Source: Halomonas sp. A40-4 | Lineage (GTDB): Bacteria; Pseudomonadota; Gammaproteobacteria; Pseudomonadales; Halomonadaceae | Length of the DNA: 64,000 nt | Direction of reading: 5' to 3' | Assembly: GCF_015767635.1 (NCBI RefSeq) | Contig: NZ_CP065230.1 | Location: forward strand, 4,086,503-4,150,502 | Part shown: one piece after another, positions 1 to 7,715 of the stretch | Numbering within the stretch: position 1 is the stretch's first letter | Layout of the letters: each line of letters starts with the position of its first letter | Program-made: the position numbers and the translations under genes | Notes under the pieces: generated by a model | What the model was told of the DNA's origin: nothing | Seen by the model: the letters and a program-made list of their open reading frames with translations, nothing else | Databases searched by the model: none

Positions 1-14
1 CTACCACGGCATAG

Positions 15-50
15 CGCCCGGCCCCTCAAAGGCCGGGCGTTTTTGTTTTT
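15..50 (+). terminator. Rho-independent terminator inside the phage operon
   Basis: A perfect 9-bp GC stem (CGCCCGGCC / GGCCGGGCG) with a 7-nt loop is followed by TTTTT-G-TTTTT. It ends one base before the GGAGG ribosome-binding site of the next small gene. Transcription of the downstream recombination genes therefore needs either read-through or antitermination, or a start inside the next few bases. Confidence 0.8.
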
Positions 51-60
51 GGAGGTACCG

Positions 61-246
61 ATGCAACCGCTCATGACATTCGAGATCTGCCATGCCCTGA
101 CCCAGCTGACGCGTCAGTTGCTGGAGGCTCGCGAGCAATCGACCGAGACCCACGTGCTGGCCAAGGGCCAGGTCTATCGCGTGGCCGTGTCCCTGGAGCC
201 GGTCCCGACCGAGGAGCTCCCTGAAGTCATCCAACGCTATCGATAA
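61..246 (+). CDS. Small prophage protein of unknown function (61 aa)
   Basis: I do not recognise this protein. The ATG at 61 is chosen because GGAGG lies at 51-55 with 5-nt spacing; the frame is open slightly further upstream only through a TTG inside the terminator T-run. The product is short and soluble, with no membrane segment or Cys pair. It sits 11 nt before the ERF gene and is probably translated from the same message. Small accessory ORFs in this position are common in phage recombination operons, but nothing in the sequence gives a function. Confidence 0.6.
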   Translation: MQPLMTFEICHALTQLTRQLLEAREQSTETHVLAKGQVYRVAVSLEPVPTEELPEVIQRYR

Positions 247-257
247 CGGAGGCCATC

Positions 258-995
258 ATGGCAACCCACATTCATCCCAAGACCGCCGAGCAGGCACCGA
301 TCGCTCAAACCACCCAGGACAGCACCGCGATTATCCAGGTGATCGAGCGGGCCGCCCTCAATCCCGAGGTCGACATCGACAAGATGGAGCGCCTGCTGCA
401 AATGCAGGAGCGGGTGCTCGACCGGCAGGCGCTGATGGCCTATAGCGCCGCCATGGCGGCCATGCAGACTGAGCTGCCGAGCATCGCCGAACGCGGCAAG
501 ACTAACAACGGCCACTACGCCACCCTCGAGGACATCGTCGATACCGTGCGGCCGATCATGAAGAAGCACGGCTTCGCGGTGAGCTTCCGTATTCAGACCC
601 AGGAACGCGGCATTCAGGTGACCGGCGTGCTGATGCACCAGGACGGTCATCGTGAAGAAACCAGCATGCTGTTGCCGGCCGATACCAGCGGCAGCAAGAA
701 CGCCGTGCAGGCCTTCGGCTCCTCCACCAGCTACGGCAAGCGCTACATACTTTGCGCCCTGCTTAACATCACTACCCGCGGCCAGGAGGACAACGGTCAC
801 GCCGCCGCCCCGGTCAAGCTGGTCACACCCTTCCAGGCCGGACAGATCCGGCAGCTGATCGCCGCCTGTCCCCCGGCGACTCAGGAATGGTTCGTCGGCA
901 AGTACGCCGAGGCCGAGCAGGTACCGCGCAGCGACTTCGACAAGCTGCGTGCCTCCCTGCAGAAGCGGGCGCAGCCCAACCATCAACATCACTGA
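258..995 (+). CDS. ERF-family single-strand annealing recombinase
   Basis: This 245-aa protein has the ERF superfamily layout. An N-terminal helical stretch (about residues 25-65) precedes the core, which includes the conserved TLEDIVDTVRPIMKKHGF segment (about 92-109) and the signature SSTSYGKRY near residues 155-165. ERF proteins coat single-stranded DNA and anneal complementary strands, as Red-beta does. A GGAGG-like site (AACGGAGG) precedes the ATG. The next gene encodes a YqaJ-type exonuclease, so the pair forms a phage Red-like recombination module. The C-terminal third is variable, as usual in the family, and probably binds host or phage partners. Confidence 0.88.
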   Translation: MATHIHPKTAEQAPIAQTTQDSTAIIQVIERAALNPEVDIDKMERLLQMQERVLDRQALMAYSAAMAAMQTELPSIAERGKTNNGHYATLEDIVDTVRPIMKKHGFAVSFRIQTQERGIQVTGVLMHQDGHREETSMLLPADTSGSKNAVQAFGSSTSYGKRYILCALLNITTRGQEDNGHAAAPVKLVTPFQAGQIRQLIAACPPATQEWFVGKYAEAEQVPRSDFDKLRASLQKRAQPNHQHH

Positions 996-1055
996 CCGGC
1001 CGGCGAGGGGCCTCCCCTCTCTGGCCTATGCCGTGTCATCGAGAAGGAGATCGTC

Positions 1056-1667
1056 ATGCAGATCCTGACACTGGAACAGGGCACGCCCGAGTGGCATGCC
1101 GCCCGTCTCGGCATCGTCACCATGTCCGAGCTGAAGACTCTGCTGGTCAAGGGCAAGGGGCCGGGAGGCTTCGGTACCGGTGCGATGAGCTACATGCATC
1201 AGCTGATCGGCGAGCGCATCACCGGCGAGCCCTCCGATGCCTTCCAGGGCAACGCTCACACCCAGCGCGGTCATGAGCTGGAACCCGTGGCCCGGGAGCT
1301 CTATCACGAGGCCGCCGGCCTGCCCCAACTGGAGCAGGTCGGCATCATCCTCAACCACGGGGTGGGCTACTCGCCCGACTGCCTGGTCGACAGCAATGGC
1401 CTGGTCGAAATCAAGACCAAGCTGCCCAAGTACCAGATCGAGCTATTGCTGGCCGACGAGCTGCCCCAGGAGCACGTCGCTCAGTGCCAAGGCGGGCTGT
1501 GGGTCAGCGAGCGGGAGTGGATCGACTTCGTCAGCTACTGGCCGGGCATGCCGCTGTTCGTGAAGCGTGCCTACCGGGACGAGACGATGATCCGCACCAT
1601 TGCCAAGCGGGTTGAGGCCTTCTACGAGGAGCTTGATCGTCGCATGGCCATGGTCATGGCGGCCTGA
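1056..1667 (+). CDS. YqaJ/lambda-type viral recombinase exonuclease
   Basis: A 203-aa PD-(D/E)XK nuclease. It starts with the family pattern GTPEWHAARLG, has RGHELEP (the conserved Glu), then SPDCLV (the metal-binding Asp), EIKTK (the E-x-K motif) and HVAQCQGGLWV (the conserved Gln). This order matches lambda exonuclease/YqaJ proteins, which resect one strand of double-stranded DNA 5' to 3' and feed it to an annealing protein. The ATG at 1056 follows GAGAAGGAG. The gene is in line with the ERF gene 60 nt upstream. It is the last rightward gene of the element before the oppositely oriented integrase module. Confidence 0.9.
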   Translation: MQILTLEQGTPEWHAARLGIVTMSELKTLLVKGKGPGGFGTGAMSYMHQLIGERITGEPSDAFQGNAHTQRGHELEPVARELYHEAAGLPQLEQVGIILNHGVGYSPDCLVDSNGLVEIKTKLPKYQIELLLADELPQEHVAQCQGGLWVSEREWIDFVSYWPGMPLFVKRAYRDETMIRTIAKRVEAFYEELDRRMAMVMAA

Positions 1668-1770
1668 TGCCTGATGAAAACCTGGTGGATTTACACACCT
1701 AGTGGTTGGCAGTGAGGAGGTAGTGTCCTTCGCTGAGAGGGGATGCCGTTGAAAAAATAACATGATAATG

Positions 1771-1804
1771 CCGACACAGCTTCCTGCTTAGGAAGCTGTG
1801 TCGG
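1771..1804. repeat. Perfect 14-bp inverted repeat between the exonuclease gene and the AlpA gene
   Basis: CCGACACAGCTTCC at 1771-1784 is exactly complementary to GGAAGCTGTGTCGG at 1791-1804, with a 6-nt loop TGCTTA. A T-run (1816-1822) lies 11 nt downstream on the plus strand and an A-run (1752-1757) upstream, so it may act as a bidirectional terminator between two convergent transcripts. Neither T-run abuts the stem, so a protein-binding or recombination role is also possible. Confidence 0.6.
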
Positions 1805-1880
1805 CTGGTGGAGCGGTATTTTTTTAGTCGGCGGGAATGTTGCGGCTAGGTGGAATGACGAGCGTGTTTTTTTACCCTGT

Positions 1881-2066
1881 TTATGCAAGGTCTCTTTCGG
1901 CTATTTTTTCTAGGATCCAGTCCTGAATTTCTTCCTCTACCCAGGCGACATTTCTTTCTCCCAAGGATACTGGTTTTGGGAATCTTTCTTCGGAAATGTA
2001 TTTGTAAATGGTGGAGCGTGCAAGACCTGTAAGGCTGGTGACATCTTTAAGCTTGATTAGTCTCAT
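1881..2066 (-). CDS. AlpA-family MerR-like DNA-binding regulator / excisionase
   Basis: A 61-aa protein made almost entirely of a winged helix-turn-helix: LKDVTSLTGLARSTIYKYI is the HTH, and FPKPVSLGERNVAWVEEEI is the wing typical of AlpA/phage excisionase proteins. AlpA of E. coli activates a cryptic P4-like prophage integrase, and related proteins bend att DNA during excision. The gene lies directly downstream of the integrase on the same strand, 61 nt away, which fits directionality control of the element. Base composition here is visibly lower in GC than in the flanking core genes. Confidence 0.8.
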   Translation of the reverse strand: MRLIKLKDVTSLTGLARSTIYKYISEERFPKPVSLGERNVAWVEEEIQDWILEKIAERDLA

Positions 2067-2127
2067 GGCGCTTTCTCCAAAATTGGCTCATGAGATGTTG
2101 TTGGTGTGTAGAAATTTACGTTGTGAG

Positions 2128-3348
2128 TTAGGGAAGATTTATTGCAGGGCCAAGAAGGTTTGCGACCTTGATAATCGCTTCTTTTCGCTCGTCGAAGTAG
2201 TCGTAACGGTCGTAGATGCCTTCGACGCCCTTGAGCTTGTGATTCAAGCAACGCTCCGCGACATGCCCCGGTACACCAACCGCAGCGAGTAAGCTGCGGC
2301 AGGTGCGGCGCAGATCATGCACAGTAAACTCGGTGATATCGCCCATCCGGTTCTCTGGTTGCGGCTTCTTGCCAGGCTCCTTGCCAAATAGCTTGGCAAT
2401 GGCACGATTCAGCGTGTCTTTGCCCATGTGGGCCCGCTTACTGCTGCGGCGATTAGGAAAGACATAGTCCGAGCCGCAGGCACGGATCTTGAGCTCTTCC
2501 AGCCAGCCGATGGTTTGCGGTGGGAGGGGAATGACGATCCCGGCGCCTGTCTTGCTGCGCTCACCGCTCAGGTTCCACCGGCCGTTCTTCAGGTCAAATT
2601 CTGACCACTGGGCTTCGGTAAGTTCGGTCTTACGTACCCCCAGGACGAGCAGTAGCGCGCAGGCGAGGTAGTTGTCGCGGCTGAAGCTGTCGCTATTGTC
2701 TCTGAAGGCTTGGAAAACGTTGCGAATCTCATCGAGGCTCAAAACCCTATCGCGGCTTTTCTCAATACCGCCTGCGTCGTTGACGTTGAAGGCTGATGCT
2801 GGGTTGTAGGTTAAAATTCCCAGTTTTATGGCGTGGTTGAACATCTGTTTAAGATACATCAGTGTGTCATTAGCTATTGTCGGCCTACCACTATTTGTTA
2901 CTCGTCTAATTATTTCACGGATATCAATTGGGGTGACAGCATCCAGCGATCTACCCCCGATGAGGGGCGCCACTTCTTTTTTGTATATCCGCTTTGGAAT
3001 AGCTGGGTGCTTGAGTCTTCTCTCTAGCTCCGGGTACCAGTCAGCAAACAGGTCCTCCACTGTCCTGATCAAGGCCTGGCTATCGCGTTTGCGTTCCTCG
3101 ATGGGGTCAAGGCCTTCGCGTATAGACTTCTGGTTTTCAACCGCTTTCGTCCGAGCCTCGGCGAGAGAGAGGTGGGCATGTTTGCCCAGCGTCATCTCAC
3201 GCCGCTTGCCAAACAGCGTGTATCGCAACATCCAGTAAGGAGTTCCTTTCCTCGGTATCATCAGGTACAGACCGTTGCCGTCGCTGTAGCGCCCTGCTTT
3301 ACCCTCCTTGACAAGCGACTGGCTCTTCTTGGCGGTAAGGCTTCCCAT
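2128..3348 (-). CDS. Tyrosine site-specific integrase, DUF4102 / P4 type
   Basis: A 406-aa integrase. Residues about 1-90 form the DUF4102 arm-binding domain (GLYLMIPRKGTPYWMLRYTLFGKRREMTLG). A SAM-like core-binding domain follows at about 100-190. The catalytic domain shows Arg in LGVRKTEL, HDLRRT (H-x-x-R), LNHKL, and the nucleophile Tyr in IYDRYDY. It would integrate and excise the element whose end lies here. It faces the chromosome (yicC) with 375 bp between, so the attachment site should lie in that gap or at its edge. The length and all catalytic residues look intact. Confidence 0.93.
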   Translation of the reverse strand: MGSLTAKKSQSLVKEGKAGRYSDGNGLYLMIPRKGTPYWMLRYTLFGKRREMTLGKHAHLSLAEARTKAVENQKSIREGLDPIEERKRDSQALIRTVEDLFADWYPELERRLKHPAIPKRIYKKEVAPLIGGRSLDAVTPIDIREIIRRVTNSGRPTIANDTLMYLKQMFNHAIKLGILTYNPASAFNVNDAGGIEKSRDRVLSLDEIRNVFQAFRDNSDSFSRDNYLACALLLVLGVRKTELTEAQWSEFDLKNGRWNLSGERSKTGAGIVIPLPPQTIGWLEELKIRACGSDYVFPNRRSSKRAHMGKDTLNRAIAKLFGKEPGKKPQPENRMGDITEFTVHDLRRTCRSLLAAVGVPGHVAERCLNHKLKGVEGIYDRYDYFDERKEAIIKVANLLGPAINLP

Positions 3349-3723
3349 TATTTCCTCTCGTCCCCCGTTGAAAATAAAACAAACGACCGTTTGATAGCTG
3401 CTCGGGCTAGGCTTGGGCTAGATAGGCGGCTCAATGTCATATGAGCTCGTCACTGGCGCCCAGTGGACCTTTTTGCAACGGCATTTAGAGTGCCAGCGGG
3501 CACCTCCCCCACTTTCTCCCGGTCATGCACTCGGATCGACATGGTTGGGGAGTATCTGTAAGGGTATGTGTCGGAGGGAGGAGAGGCAATGCTTTTTCTC
3601 CCCGGATTACTCCCCGATATGATCTGGATTTCCGGAGGGGTTGGTGGACCTTGGTGGACTTCTTATGTCTTTTTTTCTTTGAAAAACAATAGTTTAATGG
3701 TTTTTGATGGCCTTTGGTGGATG
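3349..3723. other. Intergenic gap between integrase and yicC; candidate att/arm-site region
   Basis: No gene or tRNA is apparent. The sequence TTGGTGGA[C/T] occurs at 3641-3649, 3651-3659 (10-bp period) and 3714-3722, and a partial copy (AGTGGACC) lies at about 3462. Tandem short repeats next to an integrase gene are typical of arm-type binding sites. The last copy abuts the yicC stop codon, so the chromosome/element boundary may lie there. The other att copy is outside the window, so the core sequence cannot be determined. Confidence 0.35.
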
Positions 3724-4602
3724 CTACTCGATATTCTGGATCTGTTCCCGCATCTGCTCGATCAGCACCTTTAACTCGACCGCGCAGCGGGTCGTCTCGG
3801 CGACGACGGATTTAGACGAGAGCGTGTTGGCTTCGCGGTTGAGTTCCTGCATCAGGAAATCCAGACGACGGCCTTTTGGGCCTTTTTGTTTCAGTTGACG
3901 ACTGACTTCGTCGACATGCGCCGTCAGGCGGTCCAGTTCTTCGTCCACATCGGCCTTTTGCGCCACCAGCACCAGCTCAGCTTCAAGGCGTTGGGGATCG
4001 AGGTCGGTCTTGGCGACCTCTAAACGCTCCAGCAGGAGGCGGCGCTGGCGCTCAAGAATCTGCGGCAGGAGGCTGCGCACGGTGGCGACCTGCTCGCTTA
4101 CGGCGGCAAGCCGGGTGGTGATCATGACGGCGAGTTTCTCTCCCTCCCGGGCGCGGGCGTCAATGAGCTCATCCAGCGCCTGGTCGAACAGCGCCTTGGC
4201 AGCCGAGGTAATGGCCTCCTGATCCAGGTGCTGGGTTTCCATGACGCCGGGCTGGTTGAGTAGCGCAAGGGTAGTCGGCGGCACGGCACTGGGCACCTGC
4301 TGTTGAATAGCCGCCAGTGCGTCGGCAATCTCTTTTAGCCGCTTAGCATTCACGGCGGGCGCCTGATGGGCCTCGGTGGCCTCAAAGCGCAGGCTACACT
4401 CGACTTTTCCTCGTGCCAGGCGGGTACGCAGCGTTTCACGAAGCGTCGGCTCCAGGTCGCGCAGGACATCGGGCAGGCGGAAATGGGGCTCTAAATAACG
4501 CTGGTTCACCGAGCGGATTTCCACCTGCAAGGTGCCAAAAGGCGCAACCTGCTCGGCGCGGGCGAAGGCGGTCATGCTGTGTACGCGACTGGAAGCGGCC
4601 AT
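3724..4602 (-). CDS. yicC: YicC/YloC-family endoribonuclease
   Basis: A 292-aa protein with the N-terminal SMTAFAR family signature and the C-terminal DUF1732 block (RRLDFLMQELNREANTLSSKS, continuing to the C-terminal QIQNIE). YicC proteins are hexameric stress-linked ribonucleases; the E. coli protein has been linked to degradation of the small RNA RyhB. The ATG at 4602 has AGGATGA upstream. It is divergent from rph, the common arrangement in gammaproteobacteria. The 3' end is intact despite the adjacent element. Confidence 0.9.
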   Translation of the reverse strand: MAASSRVHSMTAFARAEQVAPFGTLQVEIRSVNQRYLEPHFRLPDVLRDLEPTLRETLRTRLARGKVECSLRFEATEAHQAPAVNAKRLKEIADALAAIQQQVPSAVPPTTLALLNQPGVMETQHLDQEAITSAAKALFDQALDELIDARAREGEKLAVMITTRLAAVSEQVATVRSLLPQILERQRRLLLERLEVAKTDLDPQRLEAELVLVAQKADVDEELDRLTAHVDEVSRQLKQKGPKGRRLDFLMQELNREANTLSSKSVVAETTRCAVELKVLIEQMREQIQNIE

Positions 4603-4734
4603 GGTTCATCCTGTTGGTCAAAAACGATTAATGATGCATTGCCAACAGTCTACCCGATAGGCCAATCAGCGCACGCCCAGACGTGTACAATGGGGGGCTT
4701 TTCCTAGTGACACGTTGATTGAGAGGTACTATTT

Positions 4735-5484
4735 GTGAGCAGTGCTAAGCGTCCTGATGTTGTGCGTCCCAGCGGTCGCGAGGCCGACCAGCTGCGTGAT
4801 ATTCGCATAACCCGCGATTACACCCGCCATGCGGAAGGCTCCGTACTGGTGGAGTTTGGCGATACCAAGGTATTGTGTAATGCGAGCGTGGAAGCAGGCG
4901 TACCGCGCTGGCTGCGCGGCAAGAATCAGGGTTGGGTAACGGCCGAGTACGGCATGCTGCCCCGCGCGACCCACTCGCGCAGTGGCCGCGAGGCCACCCG
5001 CGGCAAGCAGGGTGGCCGTACGCTGGAGATTCAACGTTTGATTGGCCGCAGCCTGCGCGCCGCAGTGAATTTGAAGAAACTGGGCGAGTTCACCATTACG
5101 CTGGATTGCGATGTCATCCAGGCCGACGGCGGGACCCGCACCGCAGCGATTACCGGCGGCTGCGTCGCGCTTGTGGATGCGATCCGCTACCTGCAGCGCG
5201 ATAAAAAGATCAAAGGTGACCCCTTCAAGCAGTTGGTCAGCGCGATTTCGGTGGGTATCTACAAAGGCGTGCCGGTGCTGGACCTGGACTACCCGGAAGA
5301 CAGCAAGGCCGACACCGATCTGAACGTGGTGATGACCGAAAGCAACGAGTTGATTGAAGTGCAGGGCACCGCCGAAGCAGGCGCCTTCAATCGTGCCGAG
5401 CTGAATGCCATGCTCGATCTCGCCGAGAAAGCCGGCGACGAGCTACGTGAAAAGCAGCGCGAAGCGCTGGGTATTCGAGGCTGA
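4735..5484 (+). CDS. rph: Ribonuclease PH
   Basis: This 249-aa phosphorolytic 3'-to-5' exoribonuclease trims tRNA 3' ends, releasing nucleoside diphosphates. Family features include [22 protein letters not shown], the phosphate-binding [22 protein letters not shown] stretch, and [19 protein letters not shown]. The GTG at 4735 is chosen because GAGAGG precedes it and it gives the standard N-terminus ending in RPSGR. A TACAAT box at 4686-4691 may be the -10 element. Rph, crc and pyrE are neighbours in Pseudomonas as well. Confidence 0.95.
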   Translation: MSSAKRPDVVRPSGREADQLRDIRITRDYTRHAEGSVLVEFGDTKVLCNASVEAGVPRWLRGKNQGWVTAEYGMLPRATHSRSGREATRGKQGGRTLEIQRLIGRSLRAAVNLKKLGEFTITLDCDVIQADGGTRTAAITGGCVALVDAIRYLQRDKKIKGDPFKQLVSAISVGIYKGVPVLDLDYPEDSKADTDLNVVMTESNELIEVQGTAEAGAFNRAELNAMLDLAEKAGDELREKQREALGIRG

Positions 5485-5508
5485 TAAGCGTTAGCCACAA
5501 CGCCACAT

Positions 5509-5526
5509 GCCGACCCAAGGGTCGGC
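5509..5526. terminator. Hairpin between convergent rph and crc
   Basis: GCCGACCC and GGGTCGGC form a tight 7-8 bp stem between the two convergent genes. No uridine tract follows on either strand, so termination efficiency is uncertain. Confidence 0.45.
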
Positions 5527-5573
5527 CTATGACGTGTCAGCTACGGACGGACGGCGACGCGGGAAGTACGCGC

Positions 5574-6341
5574 CTAAAGCGCCAGGTCGTACTCGACGAT
5601 CAGCGGGGCGAACTCGGAGAAGGTCGCATCGTAATCGATCCACGCATCGACCACGTGGCGGCGGAAGTTGGGACCGACCAGCTGGTAGTCGATTCGCCAG
5701 CCTTCCTGGCGCTCACGGGGAACTTCCTGATGAAGCTTCGGCCACCAGGTGTATTCGCCCGCGTCGCGGTTGATTTCCCGGAAGGTGTCGATAAACCCGG
5801 TTGGGCCAAGCACCTGATCCATCCAGGCGCGCTCTTCCGGGCGGAAACCCGACGTGAGCTGATTGTCGGACCAGTTGGCCAGATCGACGGTCTTGTGGGC
5901 AATGTTCCAGGTACCGCAGATGATGTATTCGCGGCGTTTGCGCGACATCTTGGTCAGATACTCCTGGTATTGGTCCATGAACGCCTGTTTGGCTTTTTGG
6001 TCGCTCCCGTCGGGCATCAGGAAGGTCGCAATGCTGAAACGGTCATAGTCCGCCTGCAGAAAACGCCCTTCGTGGTCACACTGGGGGAAGCCAAGGCCGT
6101 ACATGATCGCCTTGGGGATTTGACGGCAATACAGTGCTACCCCGGAGAAACCATCCTCTTCAGCATCCAGGAAGTAGCCTTCATAGCCTTCCGGGTACAG
6201 AATATGGTCACCCAATTCAAAACTTTTTGCCTTGATGTTCTGCACGCAGACCACGTCGGCATCCTGCTGAGCCAGCCAGTCCAGGAAGCCACGGTCGACG
6301 GCATCACGTATACCATTGACATTAATGCTGGCAATTTTCAT
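5574..6341 (-). CDS. crc: Crc-like catabolite repression control protein (degenerate ExoIII fold)
   Basis: A 255-aa member of the endonuclease/exonuclease/phosphatase fold. It is collinear with exonuclease III, but catalytic positions are lost: the Glu of the LQETK motif is Asn35 (CVQNIK), the Asp of GDxN is Thr144 (CGTWN), and the C-terminal Asp-His pair is Glu243-Phe244 (SEFAP). Asn7 and Asp218 remain. It shares distinctive stretches with Pseudomonas Crc, which lacks nuclease activity and acts with Hfq to repress translation of catabolic mRNAs: KRREYI-CG, PERAWMD-V and APLIV-YD. The ATG at 6341 is chosen because MKIASINVNG is the family N-terminus. It is divergent from pyrE and near rph, as in Pseudomonas. 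An automated pipeline would probably call it xthA. Confidence 0.85.
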   Translation of the reverse strand: MKIASINVNGIRDAVDRGFLDWLAQQDADVVCVQNIKAKSFELGDHILYPEGYEGYFLDAEEDGFSGVALYCRQIPKAIMYGLGFPQCDHEGRFLQADYDRFSIATFLMPDGSDQKAKQAFMDQYQEYLTKMSRKRREYIICGTWNIAHKTVDLANWSDNQLTSGFRPEERAWMDQVLGPTGFIDTFREINRDAGEYTWWPKLHQEVPRERQEGWRIDYQLVGPNFRRHVVDAWIDYDATFSEFAPLIVEYDLAL

Positions 6342-6479
6342 AAATCGTCCCTTTTGCGTCGCTGCTGTATGATACCCGACGTTTAGACGTTTGGGTAAAT
6401 AGACAAACCAAATCTTGCTATTTACCTGCTTTTTATTGTTGCCTTTGCCCCAACTTTTGATCGACAAGGGAAGACCGCC

Positions 6480-7145
6480 GTGGCCACCACTCTACAACCC
6501 TACCAGCGCGATTTCATTGCTTTTGCCATTGAGCAGGGGGTGCTCAAGTTTGGCGAATTCACGCTTAAATCCGGGCGTGTAAGTCCTTACTTCTTCAATG
6601 CAGGCCTGTTCCAGACCGGCCGCGCGCTCGCCAAGCTGGGCCGCTTCTATGCCCAGGCGATCGTCGATAGCGGCCTTGAGGCCGATGTGCTGTTTGGCCC
6701 GGCGTACAAGGGCATTCCCCTGGCAGCGGTGACTGCCGCAGCCCTGGCTGACCACCACGATCATGACATCCCCTACGCCTTTAACCGTAAAGAGGCCAAA
6801 AGCCACGGAGAAGGCGGCGACATTGTCGGCGCATCCCTTGCCGGTGATATTCTGATTATCGACGACGTGATTACCGCAGGCACCGCTATACGCGAGGTCA
6901 TGAGTCTAATCGAGCAGAATGGTGCTCGTGCTCGGGGCGTGATCATTGCCTTGGACCGTCAGGAGCGTGGCCAGGGTGAACAGAGCGCGATTCAGGAAGT
7001 GCAGTCTCAGTACGGCATCCCGGTGGTTAGTATCGTGACGCTTGAGCAGGTGCTTACCTATCTTGAAGAGCATGCCGGTGGCGAGATGCTGGCCTACGCC
7101 GAAGCCGTTCGGGCTTATCGTGACCGCTACGGAATTGCCGACTAA
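6480..7145 (+). CDS. pyrE: Orotate phosphoribosyltransferase
   Basis: This 221-aa enzyme converts orotate and PRPP to OMP, the penultimate step of UMP synthesis. It has [26 protein letters not shown] near the N-terminus and the PRPP-binding loop [15 protein letters not shown] motif ([14 protein letters not shown], residues about 123-136). The GTG at 6480 has AAGGGAAG upstream and gives the expected start. It is divergent from crc and convergent, with 4 nt between, with trmL. Confidence 0.95.
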   Translation: MATTLQPYQRDFIAFAIEQGVLKFGEFTLKSGRVSPYFFNAGLFQTGRALAKLGRFYAQAIVDSGLEADVLFGPAYKGIPLAAVTAAALADHHDHDIPYAFNRKEAKSHGEGGDIVGASLAGDILIIDDVITAGTAIREVMSLIEQNGARARGVIIALDRQERGQGEQSAIQEVQSQYGIPVVSIVTLEQVLTYLEEHAGGEMLAYAEAVRAYRDRYGIAD

Positions 7146-7149
7146 ACGG

Positions 7150-7620
7150 CTAAAGTGCGTGGGCGCCCGCATAGTCTTGCTGGCGCCACGCCTCATAGCT
7201 AACGATAGCGACCGCGTTGGAAAGATTGAGGCTACGGTTATTGGGCTGCATGGGGATGCGCAACGTTTGCTCGGCAGGCAAGGCAGCGTGAACCTCGGGC
7301 GAGAGCCCGGCGGTTTCCGAACCAAACAGCAGCACATCACCTGGCGCATAGGGCGCCGCGCTGTGGGCACGGGTGCCTTTCGTGGTGATTGCCCAGATGG
7401 TGCGTCCCTGCATGGCGCTTTGAAAGGCGCTAAAATCGGCATGGCGCGTCACATTGGCAAGATCACGGTAGTCCAGCCCGGCGCGGCGCAGCTTTTTCTC
7501 TTCCAGGTCGAAGCCCAGCGGCTCGATCAGATGTAATCGACAACCGTTGTTGGCCACCAGGCGCATGATATTGCCCGTATTGGGTGCCATCCGCGGTTCA
7601 AATAAAGCAACTTCAAACAT
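7150..7620 (-). CDS. trmL: tRNA (cytidine/uridine-34 2'-O)-methyltransferase TrmL
   Basis: A SPOUT-family methyltransferase of about 156 aa. The N-terminus [21 protein letters not shown] carries the conserved N-x-G-N-x-x-[12 protein letters not shown] and [20 protein letters not shown] form the trefoil knot that binds SAM. It methylates the wobble ribose of tRNA-Leu isoacceptors. ATG 7620 with AGGTG upstream is preferred; a GTG two codons earlier (7626) is possible. The 3' end meets pyrE with almost no gap, so the two transcripts must read into each other. Confidence 0.92.
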   Translation of the reverse strand: MFEVALFEPRMAPNTGNIMRLVANNGCRLHLIEPLGFDLEEKKLRRAGLDYRDLANVTRHADFSAFQSAMQGRTIWAITTKGTRAHSAAPYAPGDVLLFGSETAGLSPEVHAALPAEQTLRIPMQPNNRSLNLSNAVAIVSYEAWRQQDYAGAHAL

Positions 7621-7715
7621 TAACACCTGCCTATTGTTAGCCCATTATGCGTTTACCCAGCGCCGCTGATTATAATCGAAACCGCCCTGCAACACTTTAG
7701 AGGTTACCCGTCGCC

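Noticed and set aside
3400..3723. tRNA or tmRNA gene as the integration target
   Set aside because: No cloverleaf, CCA end or tmRNA-like sequence could be found between the integrase and yicC.
5574..6341. Exonuclease III (xthA) as the call
   Set aside because: The catalytic Glu, Asp and Asp-His positions are replaced, and the sequence and neighbourhood match Crc.
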